DNA from: Halorubrum trapanicum
GTDB lineage: Archaea; Halobacteriota; Halobacteria; Halobacteriales; Haloferacaceae
DNA: 64,000 nucleotides
Assembly (NCBI RefSeq): GCF_017873555.1
Contig: NZ_JAGGKE010000003.1
Coordinates: 1-64,000, forward strand
Reading direction: 5' to 3'
The translations under genes were made by a program, and so were the position numbers. Positions 6,579 to 15,810 of this stretch are shown here, piece by piece. The notes below the pieces were generated by a model that saw only the letters and a list, made by a program, of their open reading frames with translations, ran no database searches and was not told the DNA's origin. Numbering within the stretch: position 1 is the stretch's first letter; every line of letters starts with the position of its first letter.

Positions 6579-8666
6579 ATGACGGAACGGCAACCGACCA
6601 CCTGTATGCGGTGCGCGGTCGGCTGCGGGTACCTTCAGGAAGCGGCGGCCGACGACCGGCGCATCGTCGACGTCTCCGGGAACCCAGACCATCCGGCGAC
6701 CGGCGGTCTCAACTGTCAACGCGGGGTCGACGAGACCGAGAACCCGGGTGAAGAGCGGTTGACACAGCCGCTCATTCGCCGCGGCGGATCGCTTCGACCG
6801 ACGGACTGGGACACCGCGCTCGGCGTCGTCGCGACGCGGCTCATCGAGGCGATCCGCGAGAGCTCCGACAACGTCGCGGTGTTGGGAAGCGGACAGCAGA
6901 CGAACGAGGCGGCGTACGCGCTCGGCAAGGTCGCCCGCGGCGCGATCGGAACGCGGCACTACGACGCGAACACGACGCTGTGTATGGCCTCGGCGGTCGC
7001 GGCGTACTCCCAGGCGTTCGGGAGCGACGGGCCGCCGCCGACGTACGACGACGTGCCGACGGCCGACACCCACGTCGTCTGGGGCGCGAACCCGGCCGTG
7101 GCCCACCCCGTGTTGTACTCGTGGATCGCGAACAGCGCCGCCGCGGGCGACGGCGAACTGATCGTCGTCGACCCCGTCGAGACGCGGACGGCGGCCGACG
7201 CCGACGTCCACGTCCGGCCGGACCCCGGCACCGACCTCGCGCTGGCGCGGGCGGTGCTCGCGCGGGTCGTCGACACCGGCGCCGTCGACGAGCGGTTCGT
7301 CGACAACCACACCGACGGCTACGCCGAGACCGTCGCGTCGCTCCCGAGCGTGACCGACGCGGCGGCGACCGCGGGCGTCCCGGTCGAACGCGTCCGCGAC
7401 ATCGCCGACGCGCTGGTCGCGGACAGCCTCGTCTACTGGGGAATGGGCGTCAACCAGAGCATTCAGGGAACCGGGACGGCCCGAGCGATCATCGACCTCT
7501 GTCTCGCGACGGGGAACATGGGTCCGGGGACCGGGCCGTTCTCGCTGACCGGGCAGGCGAACTCGATGGGGAACCGCGTCTGCGCCTCGAAGCGGACGTG
7601 GCCCGGCCACCGCCCGTTCGACGACTCGGCCGCCCGGCGCGCGGTCGCCGACGCGTGGGACGTGCCGCTCGGCAGGCTCCCGGACTCCCCCGGTCCGGGA
7701 TTCGTGCGGATCATCGACGAGCTCGCCCGCGACAACGTCGACGTCTGCTGGACGGTCGCGACGAACCCCGTCGCCGGAATGCCCGACGCCGGCCACGTCG
7801 AGCGCGCGCTCGAGGACGCGTTCCTCATCGTCCAAGACGCGTTCCGGTCGGACACCATCGAGCACGCCGACGTGGTGTTACCGGCGGCGACGTGGGGCGA
7901 GTCCGAGGGGACGACGACGAACATGGAACGCCGCGTCTCGCGGGTCACCGCGGCGGCAGATCCGCCGGAGGGAGTCCGCCAAGACATCGACATCATCGCG
8001 GCGATCGGCAACCGGATCCACCCCGGCCTGTTCGACGACCCGCCGCTGGCTCCGGCCGCGGCCTTCGACGAGATCCGCGAACTCACCGTCGGCTCGACGG
8101 CCGACCTCTCCGGGGTCTCGTACGACCGGCTTGCCGACGAGCTGGCGGTTCGCTGGCCCGCCCCGACCGCAGAGGCGGAAGGCGGCTACCGGTACTACGA
8201 CGACGGCGACTGGTCGTTCGACACGGACTCCGGTCGCGCGCAGTTCTCGACGGTCGCGCACAGCGAAGTCCCGGAACCGGTCGACGGCGAGTATCCGATC
8301 ACGCTGACGACGGGCCGGGCCGACGGCGTTTACAACACCGGCGTTCGGACGCGGGACGACGACGGGGTCGACGTGCCAACGGCGCGGGTCCACCCCGAGA
8401 CGATCGCTCGGCACTTGGCGGCGTTCGACCGGGGCGAGACGGTCATCACCTCCCGCAGGTCCAGCGTTCGCGTCGCGGTCAGCCCGAACGACGACATTCC
8501 GCCCGGGATGATCTGGCTGCCGATTCACAACGGTGCGATCAACGAACTCACGCTGTCCGCGGTCGACCCGGACTCAGCCGAACCGAACCTCAAGCAGTGC
8601 GCGGTGCGGATCTCGGCACCGGACCGACGCCGGACACACGATCGCGAACTTGTCGCTTCGGAGTAA
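6579..8666 (+). CDS. nasA: Assimilatory nitrate reductase catalytic subunit (copy 2)
   Basis: This 695-residue paralogue of the protein at 1972-4143 has the same architecture. The 4Fe-4S ligands are Cys9, Cys12, Cys16 and Cys46; GSGQQTNEAAYALGKVARG, NTTLCMASAV and WGANPAVAHP are nearly identical; and a C-terminal molybdopterin-dinucleotide domain ends NLKQCAV. It lacks the acidic insert of copy 1 before the ITSRRSS segment and is therefore shorter. Both copies keep all visible cofactor residues, so both may be active, perhaps under different nitrogen, oxygen or salt conditions. The gene runs away from nasD and is followed, after a long AT-rich gap, by narK on the same strand, suggesting uptake and reduction are expressed together. 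Confidence 0.88.
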   Translation: MTERQPTTCMRCAVGCGYLQEAAADDRRIVDVSGNPDHPATGGLNCQRGVDETENPGEERLTQPLIRRGGSLRPTDWDTALGVVATRLIEAIRESSDNVAVLGSGQQTNEAAYALGKVARGAIGTRHYDANTTLCMASAVAAYSQAFGSDGPPPTYDDVPTADTHVVWGANPAVAHPVLYSWIANSAAAGDGELIVVDPVETRTAADADVHVRPDPGTDLALARAVLARVVDTGAVDERFVDNHTDGYAETVASLPSVTDAAATAGVPVERVRDIADALVADSLVYWGMGVNQSIQGTGTARAIIDLCLATGNMGPGTGPFSLTGQANSMGNRVCASKRTWPGHRPFDDSAARRAVADAWDVPLGRLPDSPGPGFVRIIDELARDNVDVCWTVATNPVAGMPDAGHVERALEDAFLIVQDAFRSDTIEHADVVLPAATWGESEGTTTNMERRVSRVTAAADPPEGVRQDIDIIAAIGNRIHPGLFDDPPLAPAAAFDEIRELTVGSTADLSGVSYDRLADELAVRWPAPTAEAEGGYRYYDDGDWSFDTDSGRAQFSTVAHSEVPEPVDGEYPITLTTGRADGVYNTGVRTRDDDGVDVPTARVHPETIARHLAAFDRGETVITSRRSSVRVAVSPNDDIPPGMIWLPIHNGAINELTLSAVDPDSAEPNLKQCAVRISAPDRRRTHDRELVASE

Positions 8667-9123
8667 GCCGTCGCCGCTGTGCCGCGGAGCCCTCTCGTCT
8701 CGTCATCAGAGTCCGATCTCCGCAGATCCGGATTTTGACCATATAATGAATAATAGTCCGGTATATTATTTTGATTTGTGAATCCAACCGAGATATTTCA
8801 CCTCACAAATAAATTTCTTCTTTGAAAACACGAAATGAGAGTGTCTCGAAACACCGCTTTTGTTATTACCCGTTCTCTTGCTTATTCTCGTATATATGTC
8901 CACCAGTTATCTTATTAACCCCGCGTTCATGTCTTGTCGACGTGAATAACCGTAAGTTCAGAAGGATCGATGCGGCAGAAGACGAGGAACCGACACTCGG
9001 AGCGAAATACCCGCACGCGCGGTCGACGCTCCGGCTCACGTCGCCGATTTCACCGTCTACCGCGACCGGCCGCCCGGCTGCGAGCGTTTCCGAGGGGTGG
9101 TGTGCGTGAACAGTCCGATCCGG
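8667..9123 (+). promoter_or_regulatory. Long AT-rich leader region before narK
   Basis: About 450 bases without a confident gene. The middle part (roughly 8735-8940) is strikingly AT-rich. TATA-like elements are TATATATG at 8891-8898 and TTATTAA at 8912-8918. The latter sits 27 bases before a GTG at 8942 that opens a 55-codon frame ending TGA at 9107-9109, just before the narK start candidates. Either this is a leaderless upstream ORF or narK has a long untranslated leader. No terminator or operator is certain. Confidence 0.5.
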
Positions 9124-10422
9124 ATGACGAAGTACCGGACGCTGCTGCTCGCGACCGTCGGGTTCAACTTCTCCTTCCTGATCTGGTTCTCGTTTGCGCC
9201 CTTCACCGGGCCGATGGCCGAGGAGTTCGGGCTGTCGCTGGCCGAGATCGGGGTCTTAGCGAGCGCGGCGATCTGGCTCGCGCCGTTCGGACGGATCCTC
9301 ACGGGCTGGCTCTCGGACCGGTTCGGGGCGCCGACGATCTTCGCCATCGTGCTGGCGTACGTCGGCGTCTTCTCGATCTGGAGCGCGTTCGCCGACTCGT
9401 ACGCGACGTTCTTCGTCACGCGCCTGATCGTCGCCACTGCGGGGATCACGTTCGTGATCGGGATCCAGCACGTCTCCGAGTGGTTCGAAGCGGAGGAGCT
9501 CGGCACCGCCGAGGGGATCTACGCCGGGATCGGCAACGCCGGCGCGGCCGGGGGCGCGCTAATTCTTCCCCGGGTGTTCTCCTCGGGGTGGAGCGGGCCG
9601 ATCTTCGATACGAACTGGCGCGCCGCGTTCTTCTACACGGGCGTGGTGTCGATCCTGCTGGCGGGCGTCTACTACGCGTTCGGCGAGGCCGCGAAGAGCA
9701 GCGAGAAGCGCGCGTCGACGAAGGAGAAGGCGGGGCTGCGAGAGTGGGTCTTCACCGCGACCAGGTACGGCACGGTGGTCCTCGCGCTCGCGTACGTGAT
9801 GACGTTCGGGCTGGAGCTGTCGATGAACGGCTGGCTGGCCACCTACTACCGCGAGGGCTTCAACACGCAGAACCTCGTGTTGGCGTCGACGTTCGCCGCG
9901 ACGTTCTCGGTCGCCGCCGGACTGCTGCGCCCGATCGGCGGGTACGTCAGCGACCGGCTGGCCCGGGCCGAGCGGAACATCATCCCGCTTTTCACGGGTC
10001 GCTACCGCGAGCAGTGGACGTTCGTCTCGCTGTGTTTCGTCGTCCTCGCGATGTTCGGGATGACGCTCGCGGGCCTGTCCGGCCGGGTGCTCCTCGCCGT
10101 GGGCGCCGGGTTCCTCGTCGGCATGGGCTGTGCGTTCTCCGAGGGGGCCATCTTCGCGCAGGTGCCCGCGATGTTCCCGGACAGCTCCGGCGCCGTGGCC
10201 GGCGTCGTCGGCGGCGTCGGCACGGTCGGCGGGATCGTCTACCCGCTGGTGTACGCAGCCCCGTTCCTGCCGAACCTCCACACTGGCTACGCGATCGTCG
10301 GGGTTTCGATGATCCCGATCGTGTTGCTGGCGGCGTGGGTGTTCCAACCCCGGATCGCCGAGCGGGCGACCGACGACGGGTTCGTGGGCGAGAGCGACGG
10401 GGCGCCGGTCGCTGACGACTGA
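9124..10422 (+). CDS. narK: NarK-type nitrate/nitrite transporter (MFS)
   Basis: Twelve-helix major facilitator protein of the nitrate/nitrite porter family in the cell membrane, 432 residues from ATG 9124. The two nitrate-signature motifs are present: a Gly-rich [15 protein letters not shown] segment in helix 5 and [16 protein letters not shown] in helix 11. The A-motif-like loop [10 protein letters not shown] follows helix 2. The start is ambiguous: GTG codons at 9097, 9100 and 9106 lie in frame, but [19 protein letters not shown] fits the family N-terminus best. It follows the second nasA on the same strand and would supply nitrate to the two reductases, or export nitrite. Confidence 0.9.
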   Translation: MTKYRTLLLATVGFNFSFLIWFSFAPFTGPMAEEFGLSLAEIGVLASAAIWLAPFGRILTGWLSDRFGAPTIFAIVLAYVGVFSIWSAFADSYATFFVTRLIVATAGITFVIGIQHVSEWFEAEELGTAEGIYAGIGNAGAAGGALILPRVFSSGWSGPIFDTNWRAAFFYTGVVSILLAGVYYAFGEAAKSSEKRASTKEKAGLREWVFTATRYGTVVLALAYVMTFGLELSMNGWLATYYREGFNTQNLVLASTFAATFSVAAGLLRPIGGYVSDRLARAERNIIPLFTGRYREQWTFVSLCFVVLAMFGMTLAGLSGRVLLAVGAGFLVGMGCAFSEGAIFAQVPAMFPDSSGAVAGVVGGVGTVGGIVYPLVYAAPFLPNLHTGYAIVGVSMIPIVLLAAWVFQPRIAERATDDGFVGESDGAPVADD

Positions 10423-10468
10423 GGGTTCGCCGGTCGCAGCCGACTGAGGGTTCGCCGGTCGCAGCCGA
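10419..10468 (+). repeat. Two tandem 25-bp units after narK
   Basis: CTGAGGGTTCGCCGGTCGCA plus CCGA occurs twice in direct succession (10419-10443 and 10444-10468), and the end of narK (GCGCCGGTCGCTGACGA) resembles a third, degenerate unit. Each unit carries the narK stop triplet TGA, so the array looks like a slippage duplication of the gene end. Confidence 0.75.
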
Positions 10469-10558
10469 CTGAGGGGCGGGTCTTTTTCGGTCGGAGCTGC
10501 CCGCCGCCGGGCCGCGGACCCCCTCGCTTATCCCTCGCGGCGCCGAACCCGGTCACGA

Positions 10559-11566
10559 ATGAGCGAGGACTTCGGCCTGCTCGAACCCGCGGACCAGCCC
10601 GGCGACGAGTGGGAGCAGCTCGACGTCTCCGACACCGAGTCCGACCGGATCGCCCGGCGGCAGGACCGCGAGTTCGACGAGTTCCGCAAGCGGATCAAGG
10701 ACACGGAGCAGTTCAAGCTGCAGGAGTCGGTGTTCGACGACGCCACGCTGGCCGCGGTGTACAAGCTCGTGCAGGACGGCTACGTCGACGCCTTCGGCGG
10801 GCCGGTGTCCACCGGGAAGGAGGCGAGCGTCTTCGAGGCGCTCGGCGGGCAGGCGGGCGAGCGGCCGGAACCCGGTTCCGAGGCCGCGGGCGGCGGACCG
10901 GAGGGCGTCACGCCCGAGCGCGAGGTCGCGGTGAAGGTGTACCGGATCAACTCCTCGAACTTCCGGCAGATGCGCGACTACTTGGAGGGCGACCCGCGCT
11001 TCGAGGGGATCGCGAGCGACAAGAAGGCGGTCGTGCTGGCGTGGACGCGCAAGGAGTTCGCGAACCTCGAACGCGCGCGGAAGGCCGGCGTGCGCGTGCC
11101 CGAACCGATCGCGGTCCAGCGGAACGTCCTCGTGATGGAGCTGGTCGGCCACGCCGAGGAGCGCGCCCGTCGGCTCTCGGAGGTCGACGTGGAGAACCCC
11201 GAGACCGCCTACGAGGTCGTCCGCGAGTACATGCGCCGGCTGTACGGCGCCGGGCTGATCCACGGCGACCTCTCGGAGTACAACATGATCATCCACGAGG
11301 GCGAGCTGGTGATCATCGACCTCGGGCAGGCCGTGACGGTCCACCACCCGAACGCCGGGGAGTTCTTAGCGCGCGACTGCGAGAACGTGGCGACCTTCTT
11401 CACGCGGCAGGGGATCGACGTCGACCCCGACGACCTCCGCGCGTACGTGACGGAACCGGAGCCGGACCCGAGCGCGGAGCCGGGTGCGGAGCCGGAGTCG
11501 GGTGCGGAGCCGGAGTCTGGCGGGGAGGCTGAGGGAGAGTCGGGGGCGGGAGCGGACGGGACGTAA
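10559..11566 (+). CDS. rio1: RIO-type atypical protein kinase Rio1
   Basis: Rio1 kinases act as ATPase/kinase factors in maturation of the small ribosomal subunit. The 335-residue protein shows a helical N-terminal part, the glycine-loop equivalent STGKEASVFEAL (about 83-94), the lysine segment VAVKVYR, the catalytic loop HGDLSEYNM (Asp at about 237) and the metal-binding IIDLGQAV (about 252-259). A short Gly/Ala/Glu-rich insertion separates the glycine loop from the lysine strand. The last 45 residues are a low-complexity acidic tail of repeated AEPESG-type units, probably dispensable. Start ATG at 10559 follows the usual leaderless layout. In Haloferax-type genomes rio1 is close to a KH-domain gene and a thermosome gene, as it is here with insertions. 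Confidence 0.92.
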   Translation: MSEDFGLLEPADQPGDEWEQLDVSDTESDRIARRQDREFDEFRKRIKDTEQFKLQESVFDDATLAAVYKLVQDGYVDAFGGPVSTGKEASVFEALGGQAGERPEPGSEAAGGGPEGVTPEREVAVKVYRINSSNFRQMRDYLEGDPRFEGIASDKKAVVLAWTRKEFANLERARKAGVRVPEPIAVQRNVLVMELVGHAEERARRLSEVDVENPETAYEVVREYMRRLYGAGLIHGDLSEYNMIIHEGELVIIDLGQAVTVHHPNAGEFLARDCENVATFFTRQGIDVDPDDLRAYVTEPEPDPSAEPGAEPESGAEPESGGEAEGESGAGADGT

Positions 11567-11595
11567 CCGGTCGACGCTCCGGCCCGCTCTCGGAC

Positions 11596-12114
11596 TCAGC
11601 GGTCGCGGGCGTAGATCGCGGTCGGATACGTTTCGCCGGCAATCTCGGTCTCGCCCGTCTCCACCTGCTCGAACCCCCGCGCCTCGTAAAATCGCGCACC
11701 GATGTCGTTGTCGGCGAAGGCTTCGAGTCGAACCGTCTCGACGCGGTCCGGCAGCGCGTCGAGGCCGCGCTGGAGCAGCGCCGTCCCGATCCCCTCGCCC
11801 CACCGGTCCGGGTGGACGTAGATCGCCTTCACGCCGGCTTCCCCGGGATCGACGAACGGCTTCGTGTTCTCCGCGCCCCAGCGCACGTCGACGAATCCTC
11901 TGACCGTTCCGTCGACGACGGCGACGAAGACGGCGCTGTCGTCGTCGCTGAATCCATCGGCCCACCTCTCGACCTCCTCCGGCGTCGGGTCGACCGTCAT
12001 CGCGTCGAGCACCGCGTCGGGGAGGGTCCCGTCGTACGCCTCCCGCCACGACAGCCCGTGCGCCCGGATCAGTTCCCGCATCTCCGCGTCGGTCTCGGGA
12101 GGGCGGATCTCCAT
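11596..12114 (-). CDS. GNAT family N-acetyltransferase
   Basis: A 172-residue acetyl-CoA-dependent acetyltransferase of the GNAT superfamily. The fold markers are in order: an N-terminal strand-helix (MEIRPPETDAEMREL), the central beta strand SAVFVAVVDGTVRGFVDV, the acetyl-CoA motif A IYVHPDRWGEGIGTALLQ (about 113-130, with the R/Q-x-x-G-x-G/A pyrophosphate loop) and the motif B region ADNDIGARFYEARGFE. The substrate cannot be deduced. The ATG at 12114 is chosen because a TATA-like GTTTTAC lies about 25 bases upstream on the minus strand; the longer open frame upstream is a shadow of the exporter gene on the same strand. It is tail to tail with rio1 (29 bases apart). Confidence 0.85.
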   Translation of the reverse strand: MEIRPPETDAEMRELIRAHGLSWREAYDGTLPDAVLDAMTVDPTPEEVERWADGFSDDDSAVFVAVVDGTVRGFVDVRWGAENTKPFVDPGEAGVKAIYVHPDRWGEGIGTALLQRGLDALPDRVETVRLEAFADNDIGARFYEARGFEQVETGETEIAGETYPTAIYARDR

Positions 12115-12219
12115 GGACGCGAGTCGGCGGGCTGCGGTAAAACGACTGGGCCGGTGTGACCGAGCGTGTCGCCCCCGATGAACGCTTATCCGGTTCGGCC
12201 GGCTACTGGGAACGAACCG

Positions 12220-12399
12220 ATGGGATTCTTCGAAACGGTCGGCCGACGGGTCGAGAAGTTCAAACAGACCGCGATGGAAGCGGCCGACGAAACCGCAGCG
12301 TACCGGTGTCGGTCGTGTGACGCGCGGTTCGACGCCGACGCCGACCGGTGCCCGGAGTGCGGTTCGGCGGAGATCACCCCGACGGAGGCGGGAGAGTGA
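12220..12399 (+). CDS. Small zinc-ribbon protein
   Basis: Encodes 59 residues: an amphipathic helix (FFETVGRRVEKFKQTAMEAA) followed by a rubredoxin-like zinc ribbon made by CRSC and CPEC knuckles (CxxC-x12-CxxC). Such minimal ribbons are common in haloarchaea and often take part in protein or nucleic-acid contacts, but no function is assignable. An in-frame ATG at 12166 would add 18 residues; the start at 12220 is preferred because GCTTATCC about 30 bases upstream (12184-12191) fits a leaderless promoter. Transcribed alone between two minus-strand genes. Confidence 0.7.
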   Translation: MGFFETVGRRVEKFKQTAMEAADETAAYRCRSCDARFDADADRCPECGSAEITPTEAGE

Positions 12400-12416
12400 C
12401 TCCGCTGCGTGCCGGC

Positions 12417-12935
12417 TCAGGCGATTCCGAGCAGTGAGACCCCGAACGCGGACGCTGCGACGAGCGCGACCGTCCACGCGGCGATTCCCGCCGTCATCCA
12501 GCCGCCGACCGTCCGGCGACGGCTTCCGACGGCGAGCGCGAGGAGCGCCGCGAGGTGGACGCCGGTCAGCACGGGCGCCGCGAGCGAGAGGCCGGGGAGT
12601 CCGTACCGGTCCCACACCCTGCGTGCCCACTCGCGACGGCGGTTCGTCGCGTCGTCGTCGGCCGCCGGTTCCGGTCGTCGCCGCTTGCGCCACCGAGCGA
12701 TCCGGCGGTGAGAGAGCAGCAGCGCGTAGACGGACCCGGCGTTGCCGGCGAACGCGACGACCCCGGTGGTGACGGGGTTTAGCCCGACGCCGATCCCGAC
12801 CGGGATCACCACGAGGATTTCTACCCACGGCAACGCGGCGAACAGGAACACGAGACCGTACTGGACCACGCCGCCAGCGTCCGCGATGTCGGCGCCGACG
12901 TCGACGAGGAGGGGGATCTGGTGAAGGGGGACCAT
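12417..12935 (-). CDS. Small multidrug export family membrane protein
   Basis: This 172-residue integral membrane protein matches the Sm_multidrug_ex type of sequence. A first hydrophobic helix pair begins near residue 25 (VQYGLVFLFAALPWVEILVVIPVGIGVGLNP), with the acidic PWVE motif inside the membrane, then a second pair (GVVAFAGNAGSVYALLL). An Arg-rich cytoplasmic loop (about 78-110) leads to the RYGLPGLSLAAPVLTGVHLAALLAL segment and a last helix. The paired layout resembles an inverted-repeat small transporter. Despite the family name the substrate is unknown. GGTATTTGA about 30 bases upstream on the minus strand suggests a leaderless transcript starting near the ATG. Confidence 0.78.
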   Translation of the reverse strand: MVPLHQIPLLVDVGADIADAGGVVQYGLVFLFAALPWVEILVVIPVGIGVGLNPVTTGVVAFAGNAGSVYALLLSHRRIARWRKRRRPEPAADDDATNRRREWARRVWDRYGLPGLSLAAPVLTGVHLAALLALAVGSRRRTVGGWMTAGIAAWTVALVAASAFGVSLLGIA

Positions 12936-13081
12936 CGGTTGCCGCGACGCCTCGAGCGGTCAAATACCTTCTGTCACCGAAAGAGACGGAATTTTCGCGC
13001 GTCCCGATTCGACGAACGAAATACAGTTTTCAGGAGGTAGCTGCCCAACATTTTTGTTCTCACGGCTGGACACGCGCAGTG

Positions 13082-15037
13082 ATGCGACGTTCGCCCTCCC
13101 GGCGCCGGTTCCTCGCTGGAACCGGTGCTGCCTGTACCGCCGCACTCGCCGGTCCGCCCGTCTCACCGTCGGACGCGTCCCCGTCCACGGCGACGAACGA
13201 GCAACTCGGGTCCGACGTCGAACGACGCCTCGACGAGGCGGTCGAGGCGAGCCTGGCCGAACACGACGTTCCCGGTGCCAGCGTCGCCGTCGTCTCGGAC
13301 GGTTCCCCGCCCCTGGCCAAGGGGTACGGCGTCGCCGACCGAGAGACCGAAGCGCCGGTCGACCCGGAGGAGACGGCGTTCCGGATCGGGTCCGTTTCCA
13401 AACCGGTCGTCGCGACCGCGCTGATGGACCGCATCGAACGAGACGAGATCGACCCCGACGCCGACGTCAGCCGCCGTCTCGACGTCCCGATTGACGCGTC
13501 CGAGGACGAACCAGTCACGCTGACGGATCTCGTCACGCACCGCGGCGGATTCGAGTCGACGAACCGCGGGATGTGGATCCCGGACGAAGACGACCTCCGA
13601 CCGCTGGAGTCGTATCTCCGGAACGATCCCCAGAAGCGCGTTCGAGCGCCGGGGCGGATCGGGTCGTACGCCAACTTCGGCTACGCGCTCGCGGGACAGG
13701 TGCTGGCGGCACACGCGGACGAACCGTTCCACCGGGCGATCGACGAGTCCCTCCTCCGGCCGGCCGGGATGGCCGACAGCAGTTTCAGACAGCCCCTTCC
13801 GGATTCGATGGCGGAGGCGCACGCGACCGGGTACGGCTCCACGGGCACGTATCGAGACGGCGAGTTCCCGCTCCTCGGGCTGCGGCCGGCCGGATCGATG
13901 TCGGCGACGGCGAGCGATATGGGACGGTTCCTCGAACTGCAGCTGAACGGCGGCGAGCTGGACGGCGAGCAGGTCCTCGAACCCGGAGCGATCGACGCGA
14001 TGCACGAGCGGTGGGCGACCCACCACGACCGGCTCCCCGGCATGGCGTTCGGGCTGATCGAGAAGTCCCACGGCGACGTCCGAACGCTCTGGCACAACGG
14101 CGCGACGCTCTCGTTTTACAGTCACCTCGTGCTCGTCCCGGAGTACGACTTCGGGCTGTTCGTCTCGTTTAACGCGCCGGCCGGGAGCGCCGCGGCGACC
14201 GACGTGGTCGACGAACTCCTCGACGAGGTACTCCCCGCGCCCGAGACGGCGTCACTTACGCCCGACGGACCGCCGGCCCGCGCCGACGAGATCGCGGGCA
14301 CGTACCGATCGGTACAGCGCTCGCACACGTGGCACGACCGGGCGACGTCCGCGCTGAACGCGGCCACTATCGACGTTCGCTTCGACGAGGACGGCGCGCT
14401 CGTCACCGAGCAGGGCGCCGCGACGGAGCGATGGGTCGAGATCGAACCGCTCGTCTTCGAGCGAACTGACGGAAGCCGGCGGATCGCGTTCGGCGAGGAG
14501 GGCGGCGAGGTGCGATACCTGTTCCACGGGGGCAGTCCGACGGCGCTGGCCCGAGTAGACGGACTCGATCGGCTCTCAGTTCACGGCGTTCTGGCCGTCG
14601 GAACCGTTCTCGGAGCGATGTTGGCTCTCGTCGGCTGGCCGGCCGCTGCGCTGTATCGGTGGCTTCGGAGGGACGGCGACAGCGGGTTCCCCGGTTGGCG
14701 GACCGCAGTTACAGGCGATGTCGTGAGAGCGAAACTCCTCGCGGCGGGTTCGTTCAGCGTCCTGTTCGCTTCGGTGGTCTCGATCGTCGTCCACTTCCTC
14801 GCAACGCCGCTTATGGTGCTTTCGGACCCGCCAGCCACGTTCCAGCTCTTGTTCGTCGGAACGGGTCTCGGTGCGGCCGGGACCATCGCGACTACCGGCG
14901 TCGCCGGGTACAGCTGGACGAGCGAGCGGTGGGACCCGTTCGAGCGGATCCAGTACGCGCTCGTCGCCGGCTCGCTGCTCGCGGGCTGCTGGCTTCTCTG
15001 GTACTGGAACCTCCTGCTCCCGCCGGGAGTGACCTGA
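13082..15037 (+). CDS. Secreted/membrane-anchored serine hydrolase (beta-lactamase family)
   Basis: About 651 residues. A Tat signal (SRRRFLAGTGAAC) leads to an extracellular class C beta-lactamase/D-alanyl-peptidase-like domain. The catalytic residues are visible: SVSK (Ser about 104 and Lys about 107), YAN in GRIGSYANFGYA (about 196-198), and HNG in LWHNGATLSFYSH (about 338), which stands in for the HxG/KTG motif. A domain resembling the extension seen in many serine hydrolases follows, and four hydrophobic helices from about residue 505 to the end anchor the protein. Archaea lack murein, so a peptidase, esterase or lactonase role is more likely than beta-lactam turnover. A GTG three bases upstream (13079) is an alternative start. 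AT-rich ACATTTTTGTTC about 30 bases upstream suits a promoter. Confidence 0.85.
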   Translation: MRRSPSRRRFLAGTGAACTAALAGPPVSPSDASPSTATNEQLGSDVERRLDEAVEASLAEHDVPGASVAVVSDGSPPLAKGYGVADRETEAPVDPEETAFRIGSVSKPVVATALMDRIERDEIDPDADVSRRLDVPIDASEDEPVTLTDLVTHRGGFESTNRGMWIPDEDDLRPLESYLRNDPQKRVRAPGRIGSYANFGYALAGQVLAAHADEPFHRAIDESLLRPAGMADSSFRQPLPDSMAEAHATGYGSTGTYRDGEFPLLGLRPAGSMSATASDMGRFLELQLNGGELDGEQVLEPGAIDAMHERWATHHDRLPGMAFGLIEKSHGDVRTLWHNGATLSFYSHLVLVPEYDFGLFVSFNAPAGSAAATDVVDELLDEVLPAPETASLTPDGPPARADEIAGTYRSVQRSHTWHDRATSALNAATIDVRFDEDGALVTEQGAATERWVEIEPLVFERTDGSRRIAFGEEGGEVRYLFHGGSPTALARVDGLDRLSVHGVLAVGTVLGAMLALVGWPAAALYRWLRRDGDSGFPGWRTAVTGDVVRAKLLAAGSFSVLFASVVSIVVHFLATPLMVLSDPPATFQLLFVGTGLGAAGTIATTGVAGYSWTSERWDPFERIQYALVAGSLLAGCWLLWYWNLLLPPGVT

Positions 15038-15204
15038 TTCCGAGGAGGCGGTCTACTCGGTCCGTTCGTCCTCGCGATACTGACGCAGGAACCGTGCCCG
15101 GCGGTGTTCGAATCGAGAGCTAAATCGCCGGCGAGAACCGTTATACCGGCACACACCGCCCGCGGCGGAACACGCTTAAAAGGCTCGGCCGGGTAACTCG
15201 TGGT

Positions 15205-15747
15205 ATGCAACACGTGACGGTTCCGCAGGACCGTATCGGCGTCGTCATCGGCGCCGGCGGCGAGACGATGCGGGAGATCGAAGAGCGGGCGAACGTGCGG
15301 CTCGACATCGACTCGGAGTCGGGGAGCGTCGCCATCGAGGAGCGCGACGACCCCGTGGCGGCGATGGTGGCGCCGGACGTGATCAAGGCGATCGGTCGCG
15401 GCTTCAAGCCGGAGACCGCGCTGTCGATCCTCGATCACGACCTCCGGACGCTCGATCTGATCGACCTGTCGGAGCACACCCGCAACGACAACGACCTCCA
15501 GCGCAAGAAGGGCCGGATCATCGGCGAGAACGGTCGGACGCGGGAGCTTATGGAGGAGCTGTCGGGCGCGAACGTCGTGGTTTACGGGTCGACGGTGGGC
15601 GCCGTGGGCCAGCCCGAGGAGCTCGAAGTGGTCCGGCGGGCGGTCGGGATGCTGCTCGACGGGGCACCCCACGGCGCGGTGTACTCCTACTTAGAGCGCA
15701 TGTCGAACGAGCTCGACGACGACGTAAGCTTCAACGCGCCGCAGTAG
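15205..15747 (+). CDS. Dim2/Pno1-like KH-domain RNA-binding protein
   Basis: This 180-residue protein carries two KH domains, with GXXG loops at IGAGGETMREI (about 14-24) and IIGENGRTRELMEE (about 98-111). Its size and order match archaeal homologues of Dim2/Pno1, which binds the 3' end region of 16S rRNA during small-subunit assembly. The Rio1 gene 3.6 kb upstream belongs to the same process, and the two are often near neighbours in haloarchaea; four unrelated genes lie between them here. CTTAAAAG at 15175-15182, about 27 bases before the ATG, is a good leaderless promoter. Confidence 0.88.
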   Translation: MQHVTVPQDRIGVVIGAGGETMREIEERANVRLDIDSESGSVAIEERDDPVAAMVAPDVIKAIGRGFKPETALSILDHDLRTLDLIDLSEHTRNDNDLQRKKGRIIGENGRTRELMEELSGANVVVYGSTVGAVGQPEELEVVRRAVGMLLDGAPHGAVYSYLERMSNELDDDVSFNAPQ

Positions 15748-15810
15748 TCCTCCCGTTCGACGGCTGAGGGGCGCCGTCCACGGTCAGCCCCACGGACCGT
15801 CACTCCGCGG

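Noticed and set aside
12166-12219. 18-residue extension of the zinc-ribbon protein
   Set aside because: It overlaps the GCTTATCC promoter element; the downstream ATG fits leaderless spacing.
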